Below, piece after piece: positions 10,436 through 17,509 of a stretch of 64,000 nt of DNA (positions are counted from its first letter, which is position 1; each line of letters opens with the position of its first letter). A program made the translations under genes and the position numbers. The notes under the pieces are model-generated. The model was given only the letters and a program-made list of their open reading frames with translations. It had not been told where the DNA came from and made no database searches. Source of the DNA: Paraburkholderia adhaesiva (GTDB taxonomy: Bacteria; Pseudomonadota; Gammaproteobacteria; Burkholderiales; Burkholderiaceae); contig NZ_JAJEJQ010000001.1 in assembly GCF_021390575.1 (NCBI RefSeq), positions 1,092,501-1,156,500 on the forward strand. Direction: 5' to 3'.

Positions 10436-10496
10436 GCTCAACTCCTCGGGCCACGGTGCGTCGAAGCTGCCGCGGCAATTCACGTTGCCCTGGTGG

Positions 10497-10742
10497 CTAG
10501 CGGTGGCGGGGCGTCACTTCCTGATCCTCTCCCGCGAGCCTTGCGATAGCCGCAGTGCAACGGCTGGTCAGCTCAGCCCGCACGGCACGATCGACGAGGA
10601 GGCGGTGCGCCGCCAGCACGCCATAACGGCGGCATAGCGCGACCTCGATCGATTGCCAGTCGGCAAAAGCGCCGCTATCGGCGAGCCGGAATGCAGCGCG
10701 CCGTATCGTTTCCTGGCGGCCGTTACGCAGAAGGTCGCTCAT
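10497..10742 (-). CDS. hypothetical protein, 81 aa
   Basis: Start ATG 10742 (MSDLLRNGRQE) has GGAG 8 nt upstream; an ATG four codons earlier is also possible. Predicted soluble and helical (FRLADSGAFADWQSIEVAL). It lies in the run of leftward genes headed by the promoter now separated by an IS. No family recognised. Confidence 0.5.
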   Translation of the reverse strand: MSDLLRNGRQETIRRAAFRLADSGAFADWQSIEVALCRRYGVLAAHRLLVDRAVRAELTSRCTAAIARLAGEDQEVTPRHR

Positions 10743-10843
10743 CGCCCGCTCCATCGGAAGGGCATGGCTCTATCGTAGGTCTGTCTGGCAGAAGTGCCAG
10801 AAGGGCGTGGATTCGACGGGCGGGCTGCCTACAGTGCAACGCC

Positions 10844-11200
10844 TCAGCCGCTCGGCCCATCGCGCAGCAGGGCCATGCAATCGTCGTGCAGGGTGCGAGC
10901 GGCCGGGGTGCGATAGTCGAGGCGACATCCGACCGTGAGCATCGTCCGCAGATCATCATCGGCGACAAGCCCGAGCCCGTGAACACGCGCAGCGATCTCG
11001 GTAGACATGTCGCACAGCTCGGCGCGCTCGTTCCAGCCACGTCGCCGCCGTTCGCCCTCAGACAGATCAGCGCGGACTCGATCCGGTGCTTGGTCCGCAG
11101 CCACTCGCCGGTGATCGAGCGCGCCCCCAACTGCGACGCGACGAGATAGCACAGCAGCTCGGCTGCGTGCCTCATCGTCAAGGTTCCCGGCGAGCGGCAT
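10844..11200 (-). CDS. hypothetical protein, possibly frameshifted
   Basis: A 118-codon ORF whose ATG lies 3 nt after the stop of the YggL-like gene, with GGGGTGA just upstream, which suggests coupling. The second half (ERAELCDMSTEIAARVHGLG and onward) looks protein-like. In the first half, however, another frame reads better (MRHAAELLCYLVASQLGARS). A frameshift near 11065-11085 may have split an older gene. Function unknown. Confidence 0.35.
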   Translation of the reverse strand: MPLAGNLDDEARSRAAVLSRRVAVGGALDHRRVAADQAPDRVRADLSEGERRRRGWNERAELCDMSTEIAARVHGLGLVADDDLRTMLTVGCRLDYRTPAARTLHDDCMALLRDGPSG

Positions 11201-11203
11201 TGC

Positions 11204-11644
11204 TCACCCCAGGTCGAGTGGGGCGCGGCTAGCGGGCTGCTCGCTTCTTCCAGACTCGGCAACCTGAACGATTCTGAGCATCGCGGCGTTTGGCCCGGCG
11301 AGGTTCCAATCGTGCCCATGCCACGCGTCGGAAAGCGGGGCGACGGTCACGTCAGTGAATTCGTCGCGGCCATCGAGCCACGCGTGTACGATCTCGCGCT
11401 GTTCATCGGTCGCGGAAACGCGAACACCGTCCGCAACGATGTAGCCGTCCAGATCATCACTGACGCCGCCGCCGAAGAGCATCACATGCGCCTCGACGCA
11501 CTCCATGAGAAAGGCGTCGATCAGGGCTTCGCGCCGCGCATCGTCGAGCGCCCGGCGCAGTGTCGCCGATACCGCGAACCCGAGTTCCTGAAACTCGCCC
11601 AAGCGCAGCTTCTTTCGCTGGCGTCGATTGTGGCGTGCCGACAT
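11204..11644 (-). CDS. YggL-like (DUF469) ribosome-associated protein
   Basis: 146 aa with AGAGG upstream of ATG 11644. The N-terminal stretch RRQRKKLRLGEFQELGFAV matches the hallmark of the YggL family (E. coli YggL has RRLRKKMHIDEFQELGF), which is reported to bind the 50S subunit. The middle (ALIDAFLMECVEAHVMLFGG) also aligns, and a 35-residue C-terminal tail exceeds the usual length. Its presence on a mobile element is unusual; it could modulate host translation during element or phage growth, which is speculative. Confidence 0.75.
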   Translation of the reverse strand: MSARHNRRQRKKLRLGEFQELGFAVSATLRRALDDARREALIDAFLMECVEAHVMLFGGGVSDDLDGYIVADGVRVSATDEQREIVHAWLDGRDEFTDVTVAPLSDAWHGHDWNLAGPNAAMLRIVQVAESGRSEQPASRAPLDLG

Positions 11645-11663
11645 TTGTCGCCTCTTTTTGAGG

Positions 11664-11930
11664 TCACTCCAGATCGAACAGCGAGCGGTCGGCGGGCCGT
11701 GACACGTACTCGTCCATCATGGCGCGGAACTCGGCCTCATCGAACTCGCCACGCTCGACGCGACGCAGAATGGCCTCGCCCGCCAGCGTCGCCTTGCGCT
11801 CGCGGTCGGCGCGCGTTTGCTTGTGCGCCTGGCGGCTCGCCTTCTGGGCGGCCTTGCGCGCCGCCTTCATCTCCTCGAGCTTCGCGTCGGTTGCGTCGAT
11901 GCGCTTTTTCAGCAGGTTCATGGCGACCAT
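11664..11930 (-). CDS. coiled-coil hypothetical protein, 88 aa (promoter cut off by IS)
   Basis: Strongly charged helical protein with a long Lys/Arg/Ala stretch (residues 17-50), likely a coiled coil, and an acidic C-terminus. Its first residues mirror those of the 9877 gene. An IS3-family element sits 12 nt upstream of the ATG (inserted at the gtgg duplicate 11939-11942), so this gene and the YggL cassette are now separated from their leader at 13136-13160. It ends about 20 nt before the YggL-like start. Confidence 0.55.
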   Translation of the reverse strand: MVAMNLLKKRIDATDAKLEEMKAARKAAQKASRQAHKQTRADRERKATLAGEAILRRVERGEFDEAEFRAMMDEYVSRPADRSLFDLE

Positions 11931-11981
11931 CCGGGGTGGTGGGGTAATGCCCCCGTTTTCCACGGTGGGCAGAAGTAGAAA

Positions 11982-12782
11982 CTAAGCGGCCATGGCCAGC
12001 CGCTGCTTCGGGGTAAAACCGCCCAATGCCATATTCGGGCGCTCGTGATTGTAAATCCACATCCAGTCGGCCGCCGCTTCGCGAACCTGCTCCAGGTCTT
12101 CCCACAGATACTGCGACAACCATTCGTACCGAGCAGTCCGGTTGAACCGTTCGATATACGCATTCTGCTGCGGCTTGCCCGGCTCGATGTATTCCAACCG
12201 GATGCCTTGCTTCTGCGTCCACGTCACGATGGCCGCGCTCAGATATTCCGGGCCGTTGTCGCACCGGATGACCTTCGGCTTGCCTCGCCATTCCATATGC
12301 TGCTTCAGCGTGCGAATCACCCGCTCGGATGGCAACGAGAAATCCACCTCGATGCCCAGCGCCTCGCGGTTGAAATCATCAATCACGTTCAGCGTCCGGA
12401 TACTGCGCCCGTCAACCAGCTGGTCATGCATGAAGTCCATCGACCACACTTCATTGATGGCCTCCGGTACCGATAGCGGCTGCGGCGTTTCCCGCACCAG
12501 CCGCTTTTTCGGCTTGATGCGCAGGTTCAGCTCCAGCTCGCGGTAAATCCGGTAAATGCGCTTATGGTTCCAGCCGAATCCCTTCACGTTACGCAGGTAG
12601 AAGTAGCACAGCAGAAAACCCCAGTTGCGATGGCAACCCGTGATACGCAGCAGCCAGTTGGCAATCTCTTCGTTCTCCGTGTTCAACTTCGCCTCGTACC
12701 GGTAGCACGACTCGCTGATGCCAAACGCCGCGCACGCCACACGAATTGACACGCGCCGCTGTTGCACAACCCGCTTTGCCAT
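11982..12782 (-). CDS. IS3-family transposase OrfB
   Basis: 266 aa with rve-type integrase core. DDE residues are visible in [19 protein letters not shown] and NAYIERFNR. An ATG start is given, but the natural product is likely an OrfAB fusion made by a -1 slip at the A7G run at the end of OrfA (minus strand CAAAAAAAGTTCTGA), which leads into [13 protein letters not shown] in the OrfB frame. The HTH_21-like N-terminal part is present. It appears intact. Confidence 0.9.
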   Translation of the reverse strand: MAKRVVQQRRVSIRVACAAFGISESCYRYEAKLNTENEEIANWLLRITGCHRNWGFLLCYFYLRNVKGFGWNHKRIYRIYRELELNLRIKPKKRLVRETPQPLSVPEAINEVWSMDFMHDQLVDGRSIRTLNVIDDFNREALGIEVDFSLPSERVIRTLKQHMEWRGKPKVIRCDNGPEYLSAAIVTWTQKQGIRLEYIEPGKPQQNAYIERFNRTARYEWLSQYLWEDLEQVREAAADWMWIYNHERPNMALGGFTPKQRLAMAA

Positions 12783-12802
12783 CTCGCGCCGACGAGATGG
12801 CT

Positions 12803-13069
12803 TCAGAACTTTTTTTGCAGTGCCTCCGAGGCAATCTCAGCCTTGAGCTTCTCCTCGATGTACATCTTGCGAAGCCGGGCATTCTCCGCCTCCAGTTCCT
12901 TCATGCGCGACATCATCGACGCGTCCATGCCGCCGTACTTCGAGCGCCATTTATAAAACGTCGCCGAACTGATGCCCAGCTCCCGGCACAGCTCCGGCAC
13001 CGCCAGTCCGGCCTCCGCGCGCTTGAGCGCCTCCAGTATCTGGCTGTCCGTGAATCTCGACTTCTTCAT
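12803..13069 (-). CDS. IS3-family transposase OrfA
   Basis: 88 aa. N-terminal helix-turn-helix ([19 protein letters not shown], then [13 protein letters not shown]) and a leucine-zipper-like C-terminus ([15 protein letters not shown]). It binds the IS ends and supplies the N-terminal part of the OrfAB transposase by -1 frameshifting at its 3' end. Confidence 0.9.
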   Translation of the reverse strand: MKKSRFTDSQILEALKRAEAGLAVPELCRELGISSATFYKWRSKYGGMDASMMSRMKELEAENARLRKMYIEEKLKAEIASEALQKKF

Positions 13070-13135
13070 CTGCAGAACTCCCTCTTAACGAGAAAATTCT
13101 ACTTCTCCCGACGATGGATTTGCGGGGGCATTACC

Positions 13136-13160
13136 GTGGGAGTGCGGCGATTCTAGCGTT
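13136..13160 (-). promoter_or_regulatory. shared leader/promoter, copy B (split from its gene by IS)
   Basis: Minus-strand TAGAATCGCCGCACTCCCAC, identical to copy A at 10152-10180. The IS insertion separates it by 1.2 kb from the ATG at 11930. Confidence 0.5.
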
Positions 13161-13180
13161 TACCTTTGCTCCGGAAACGC

Positions 13181-13206
13181 AAAAGCCGCCCCGAGCGGAG
13201 CGGCTT
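13181..13206 (-). terminator. terminator before leader copy B
   Basis: aaaagccgc ... gcggctt; on the minus strand the stem is followed by GGCTTTTGCG. It would stop leftward transcripts from the 13822 gene before the leader. The equivalent position before copy A also has a terminator (10196-10226). Confidence 0.6.
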
Positions 13207-13423
13207 CACGTGCCCGTCATTCCGGGCTGCCGGTTGCGCTGTCGCGGTGCACCGATACTTCTGGTCTCGGCGCGAGGGCGAATCAACAACGGTCATCCTA
13301 GCGGGTGTAGCGGTACGGATGATTCCGCTGACCGCACGGTTGCCGTCAGGGCGCGCAACGCCCGCCTGTTAAAGCACCTGTTAAAGCTCACCGGGGCGGT
13401 GGAATTCAAACAGAAAATCAAAC

Positions 13424-13450
13424 GCCCCGCAAAGCCTTGTGTGGCGGGGC
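13424..13450 (-). terminator. hairpin, likely terminator of the 13822 operon
   Basis: Perfect 7-bp stem gccccgc/gcggggc with a 13-nt loop. Leftward exit sequence is GTTTGATTTTC, moderately T-rich. Confidence 0.45.
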
Positions 13451-13821
13451 TTACAGCCTTTGATTTGCTGCTGATTTGCTGATTTTTTCAAAAGAATCAA
13501 ACGGAAATCAAAAACGCCCGAAACCCTTACTCGGCGGTGGTTCCCGCCGCATTTGCTGAATTCCTGTCTTGCCGAGAATTGTTTCAAGGGCGATTTTTTC
13601 TGCGCGTGAGGGACCGGTGCGTTTCCCAGGTTTGGTGCACCAGACTTTTGATACCCCCCCCCCAGGAGGCAGGGTGCAGCCGTCATGGCATTCGATCGAG
13701 CCGCCGCGCCGCTTGTGAGCACCTGCAAACCCATGGCGGTACGTTTAGCCACGAACGGCACAGTGAGGCTAGAAGCGCTGCACGCGCGCCTCGCCAGAAA
13801 AGGCAAGGCGCGTCATCCACA

Positions 13822-14607
13822 TCACAGGCGCGTTGCCAACGAATAGGACTCGGCATTCAACGGTGACGGCGCAGTACCTCGCGCCGATGCCGCATTCGAT
13901 TTGAGCAGACGATCTTGCGATGCCGCTGCCTGTTCGATTTGATTCAGTCGCTGATACTCCGCAAGCTGCTCGGTGCGTTGTTGCTCCTTTCGTGCCTTGT
14001 GCGCGTTCACCTGCTTTTCGCTTCCCGCATAGTCGAGTGCATCGCGCAGCCATGCGCTGGCATAGCCTCCGCTTTGGTCGTATGGGTCAATCGGATTGTC
14101 GACAGTTCCGAATCCCATGCACGGAAGGTTGCAGTTGTACCCCAGTTTCTCCAGCGACGCGCGCAATGCGCACTCACTGGCGTTGGCCGCATCCAGTTCC
14201 ATCAGTGCATCAATCACGCGGCGCGCACGCTTCTTGTGTTCCGCGTTGAACCGCTCAGCGGCCTTGATTGAAAGATCGCGTCTCAGGTTGCTCACAACTT
14301 GCTCTTGTGCTGCACATGCTTTGTTCATCGCGTCACGGGTGCGTTGCTGCGCTTCAATCTGCTCTGCGATGCTCTGCAACTGGCCGCCAGTCAATAACCT
14401 GTCGGCAGCTTCAATGGCGTCACGATTGCGGGATTCGCGTTGGTGAGAACCGGCCAGTTGCTCGCGGTACTTCTCCTGCAGTCGCGCTATCTCACGCTCC
14501 GCACTGTTCATTGCCGCGCGATAGCGGGTCAGCTTTTCATTCTCGTCGCGAAACTCTGGAAGGGTGTCCAGTCGCGGATAGTCGAGGTTTTCAATGACGA
14601 TCTTCAT
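13822..14607 (-). CDS. coiled-coil hypothetical protein, 261 aa
   Basis: Starts MKIVIENLDYPRLDTLPEF. Residues about 22-125 are heptad-rich (EKLTRYRAAMNSAEREIARL, QSIAEQIEAQQRTRDAM), indicating a long coiled coil. A cysteine pair lies near residue 155 (NCNLPC). The C-terminal 60 residues are again Gln/Ala-rich and helical. No enzyme motif is seen. It overlaps the preceding small gene by 4 nt (ATGA), so the two form an operon. Possibly structural or regulatory in the element; function unknown. Confidence 0.65.
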   Translation of the reverse strand: MKIVIENLDYPRLDTLPEFRDENEKLTRYRAAMNSAEREIARLQEKYREQLAGSHQRESRNRDAIEAADRLLTGGQLQSIAEQIEAQQRTRDAMNKACAAQEQVVSNLRRDLSIKAAERFNAEHKKRARRVIDALMELDAANASECALRASLEKLGYNCNLPCMGFGTVDNPIDPYDQSGGYASAWLRDALDYAGSEKQVNAHKARKEQQRTEQLAEYQRLNQIEQAAASQDRLLKSNAASARGTAPSPLNAESYSLATRL

Positions 14608-14810
14608 TTGCCAATCCTTGGGTTATGGTTAAGGGCGTTCATCTGCATCTGCCTAACGATGCGCCGCTTCTCATCGAGGGGTGCCACGCCTTGCGCCAGA
14701 ACATTCATCGCTTGCGCGGCTGGGTTGGTTTTCGCCAATTGCCTGAGCGCTTCGCGGGGCATGCCCATAGGTCGCCTCAAACCCATCATGTGTATTGCTT
14801 CGTCTTTCAT
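14604..14810 (-). CDS. hypothetical protein, 68 aa
   Basis: A small soluble Met- and Ala-rich protein (LRRPMGMPREALRQLAKTN, ending NHNPRIGK). Its stop overlaps the start of the coiled-coil gene by 4 nt, and AGAAACGC precedes the ATG, a weak Shine-Dalgarno. No family recognised. Confidence 0.55.
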   Translation of the reverse strand: MKDEAIHMMGLRRPMGMPREALRQLAKTNPAAQAMNVLAQGVAPLDEKRRIVRQMQMNALNHNPRIGK

Positions 14811-14943
14811 GCGTTTCTCCAGTTAGTACTACTTACACCCATAGTGCCAATTTTACAGACGGCACCTCATCATCCGTCGCCTCGTTACGTCTCAGTGAGG
14901 CTCGCAGTCCCTTGCTGCTGTGACGGCTGGTGCCGCCCATCGT

Positions 14944-15660
14944 TCATAGATCGTCATCACTCATACCGCCAGCAGGCGAATCGTTTTCACGCGCGGGTGC
15001 TTTGCCCGGGCTCGACACTTCACCCGTTACCGCCTTGCGCTTGCGTGTAACGTGATACGCCGTCAGCACCGCGTGCGCCACCATGTCGAGCGCGGGCCGC
15101 GCCTCGCCGTGCCTGTCCGTCCACACCTTCTGCGTGAGTGAACCCGCCAGCGATACGCTGTCGCCATCGGCCAGTGCGAGTAACGCAGTGCCCGTGCTGT
15201 CGGAGAACGTAATCACGTTCACGAACAGCGCTTCGCCGTCGCCAGTCGCTGCGCGTACGCGCGCACGCTCGGCCGCAATCGGCGCGGGGTTGCGCGCATT
15301 CGCCGCGGCAGTCACTTCCACGAGCGGATCCGCGACGGTTGCGGCGCGAGCCTTGCCCGCGTGCTGCTGCGCCAGCGTGAAGAAACCCGCGTGCTCGTAA
15401 CACGTCGCCGCGAGGCAGCAGAGCCAGAGCGCAGCGCCCGCCATCCGCATCGCCCACGGTTGCCGCCAGCACAGCGCCGGTAACAGGTGCGCGGCCAGCA
15501 CCAGCACCACGCCGATAGCCACCCATAGCGCGCGCTCCGCGAGCCAGCCGCCACGCTGCCAGCCCGCCAGCACCGACAGGCAAACCGCCGTCGCTGTCGC
15601 AAACGTCGCGAGCATCGCCGGGGCCGTGCGCGCGACAGGGACGTACTGGGCCACTGTCAT
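14944..15660 (-). CDS. membrane-anchored SSB-like OB-fold protein
   Basis: 238 aa. Three hydrophobic segments at about residues 14-33, 44-63 and 74-94, then a C-terminal domain (about 140-205) that reads like a single-stranded DNA-binding protein: FVNVITFSDSTG, then DGDSVSLAGSLTQKVWTDR followed by HGEARPALDMV, close to the SSB pattern V.IEG.L..RKWTD..G. The last residues SDDDL recall the acidic SSB tip. Fusion of an SSB-like OB fold to a membrane anchor is unusual. The ATG overlaps the stop of the 15657 gene, suggesting co-translation. Likely a replication-linked protein of the element; assignment is by sequence pattern alone. Confidence 0.6.
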   Translation of the reverse strand: MTVAQYVPVARTAPAMLATFATATAVCLSVLAGWQRGGWLAERALWVAIGVVLVLAAHLLPALCWRQPWAMRMAGAALWLCCLAATCYEHAGFFTLAQQHAGKARAATVADPLVEVTAAANARNPAPIAAERARVRAATGDGEALFVNVITFSDSTGTALLALADGDSVSLAGSLTQKVWTDRHGEARPALDMVAHAVLTAYHVTRKRKAVTGEVSSPGKAPARENDSPAGGMSDDDL

Positions 15661-16253
15661 CGCGTACCCCCGGTCTGCCCGCGCTTTTTCCCGTTCGCCG
15701 TTGCATTACCATCCGGGTAGCCGCGATTTTCCAGTGCCTCGTTTGCCCGCCAGCTACGCGCCGCCGTGGCCTCGCGCGCCTGCGCCTCCGTGCGCGCGGT
15801 GTCGAGCCGTTCGCGGAAGTGATGCAGGTTCGGCAGCAGATCGGCGAGTGGGCCGCGCATCGCTCGCGTTACCACGTCATTGAGAAGGTCGTGCGGCCAG
15901 CCCTCCAGATCCGCCAGCGTCTCAATCATGCCGACAAGTTCAGCCCGCATTTGGTTGACCGATTCCGTGTCGATGCGTGGCCCCCATGGCAAACACAGGG
16001 CGCCATCGTCGGAACCGAGCGCGCCTGTGCAGTCGTCAGACGCATGCGCCGGGTCGTTGGCGGTTTCGCGGAGGTAGGCGATGATTTCCGGCTTGTGCGC
16101 GATTACGTCTCCACGTAGCGCGTCGCGCGCTTCCTTCGGTCCCGCCATGTGCACGCGGTCACTGTCCAGAAGACTGAGGCGCACGCCAAGCGATTCCGCT
16201 TTGCTCAAAATTTGCGCGACGTTAGAGGTGGCCTCACTCGTTCGGACAGTCAT
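15657..16253 (-). CDS. hypothetical protein with TubC-like N-terminal domain
   Basis: 198 aa. Residues about 12-62 (SKAESLGVRLSLLDSDRV, then AHKPEIIAYLRE) resemble the TubC-type docking fold that is common at the N-terminus of phage and island proteins. The remainder is polar with a basic C-terminus (GKKRGQTGGTR). The first 11 codons lie next to the IS at 16264-17476 and match, in inverted orientation, sequence on the far side of that IS, so the present start may have been altered by the insertion. A start further downstream at the older frame cannot be excluded. Confidence 0.5.
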   Translation of the reverse strand: MTVRTSEATSNVAQILSKAESLGVRLSLLDSDRVHMAGPKEARDALRGDVIAHKPEIIAYLRETANDPAHASDDCTGALGSDDGALCLPWGPRIDTESVNQMRAELVGMIETLADLEGWPHDLLNDVVTRAMRGPLADLLPNLHHFRERLDTARTEAQAREATAARSWRANEALENRGYPDGNATANGKKRGQTGGTR

Positions 16254-16284
16254 CTGAGATTTTTAAGTGGAACGTCCGAGGCAA

Positions 16285-17115
16285 TCATGCTGCCGATTTG
16301 ATCGCAGGCAGCGTCGCGAAGTATGCCTCATCCGGGGTCTGATCCGCCAGGCTCGAATGGGGCCGTTTCCGGTTGTACAGCTCGACGTATTCGCCGATGG
16401 AGCGCCGGGCATGGCTGACCGACTCGTACGCTTTCAGGTAGACCTCTTCGTACTTGATGCTGCGCCACACCCGTTCGACGAACACGTTGTCGCGCCAGGC
16501 CCCTTTGCCGTCCATCGACAGCCGCACGCCCCGGCTCAGCACCGCCTCGGTGAACGCGCCCGCCGTGAACTGGCTACCCTGATCGGTGTTCACGATGTCG
16601 GGCAGTCCGTAGCGGGCGAACGCCTCTTCCAGCGCCTCGACGGCGTGCGTGGCTTCCAGCGTGATGGCGACCCGGTACGCGAGAATCTTGCGGCTCGCCC
16701 AGTCCACCACTGCCGTCAGGTACACGAAGCCGCGCGCCATCGGAATGTACGTCGTGTCGAGGGCGAACACCTGATTGGCACGCTCGATCTTCATGCCGCG
16801 CAGCAGGTACGGCCAGATCTTGTGCTGCGCGTTGCGGCGGCTCGTGTTCGGCTTGCAGTACAGCGCCTCGACGCCCATGCGCTTCATCAGCGTGCGTACG
16901 CGACGGCGACCCACCTCATGGCCTTCCCGGCGCAACAGGCGCGCCAGCATCCGCGCCCCTGCAAATGGGAACTCCATGTGCAGTTCGTCGATTCGCCGCA
17001 TCAGCAACTGATCGACCTCGCTGACCGGCTGCGCCCGGTAATATGCGCTCGATCTCGCGATGCCAACCAGTCGCGTCTGTCGCGAAACCGGCAGCGCATG
17101 CGTACAGTCAATCAT
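16285..17115 (-). CDS. IS3-family transposase OrfB
   Basis: 276 aa, ATG overlapping the OrfA stop (ATGA). The integrase core shows the catalytic triad in [18 protein letters not shown] and [13 protein letters not shown]_21-like N-terminal residues (IARSSAYYR) and the C-terminal [10 protein letters not shown] motif are present. It appears intact. Confidence 0.9.
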   Translation of the reverse strand: MIDCTHALPVSRQTRLVGIARSSAYYRAQPVSEVDQLLMRRIDELHMEFPFAGARMLARLLRREGHEVGRRRVRTLMKRMGVEALYCKPNTSRRNAQHKIWPYLLRGMKIERANQVFALDTTYIPMARGFVYLTAVVDWASRKILAYRVAITLEATHAVEALEEAFARYGLPDIVNTDQGSQFTAGAFTEAVLSRGVRLSMDGKGAWRDNVFVERVWRSIKYEEVYLKAYESVSHARRSIGEYVELYNRKRPHSSLADQTPDEAYFATLPAIKSAA

Positions 17116-17420
17116 CGCTTTGCGCTCAGCAGTCCGGCTTTGCCGAGCGCTCCTGACAAAAAATCGTTCTCCAGCGTCAACTGCCCGATCTTCGCGTGCA
17201 GCGTTTTCACGTCCACCGGCGGATCGCTCGACGGTGCACCTGTCGCACCAAACACGTCTGCCGCACGCTCCTGCAACTGCCGCTTCCATTCCGTGATCTG
17301 GTTCGGATGTACATCAAACTGCTGTGCCAGTTCGGCCAGCGTGCGCTCACCTTTGACCGCTGCCAGTGCCACTTTCGCTTTGAACGCCGCTGAGTGCGTC
17401 CGTCGGGTTCTCTTCGTCAT
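17112..17420 (-). CDS. IS3-family transposase OrfA
   Basis: 102 aa. HTH of the IS3 OrfA type ([20 protein letters not shown], then [19 protein letters not shown]). It overlaps OrfB by 4 nt. The typical leucine-rich C-terminal part is present ([19 protein letters not shown]). Confidence 0.9.
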   Translation of the reverse strand: MTKRTRRTHSAAFKAKVALAAVKGERTLAELAQQFDVHPNQITEWKRQLQERAADVFGATGAPSSDPPVDVKTLHAKIGQLTLENDFLSGALGKAGLLSAKR

Positions 17421-17509
17421 TTCCTCGGTTCCTTTGCCAGCATTATCGCTGGCTCAGGCCCCGGCCAAACCACTTATCCGACTGTCCGAATTTGCGCGGC
17501 CACCTCTGT

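Larger units (their letters stand above)
11943..13135 (-). mobile_element. IS3-family insertion sequence (IS407-like), complete
   Basis: 1193 bp. The ends carry an inverted repeat beginning GGTAATGCCCCCG, and 4-bp target duplicates gtgg flank it (11939-11942 and 13136-13139). Comparison with the uninterrupted leader copy at 10141-10160 confirms the exact insertion point. It encodes OrfA and OrfB, joined by a probable -1 frameshift. The 4-bp duplication fits the IS407 group. Confidence 0.9.
13136..13821. other. gene-free stretch with terminators and AT-rich repeats
   Basis: Between the IS and the next gene lie a terminator (13181-13206), a second hairpin (13424-13450) and the direct repeat tgatttgctg (13460-13483). 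A run of C residues is at about 13655-13664. An open leftward frame at 13381-13806 has protein-unlike composition and crosses the hairpins; I reject it. Confidence 0.5.
16264..17476 (-). mobile_element. second IS3-family insertion sequence
   Basis: About 1.2 kb with overlapping OrfA and OrfB. Inner terminal repeats are imperfect: both ends begin TAAGTGG and share a CCGRGGC block 12 nt in. No clean target duplicate is seen with these ends. A further inverted match (AGAGGTGGCC ... TTCGGACAGTC) lies just outside on both sides, so the true ends may be further out. Confidence 0.75.

Noticed and set aside
13381..13806. Leftward 141-codon open frame
   Set aside because: It crosses a terminator-like hairpin and repeats, and the composition is not protein-like.
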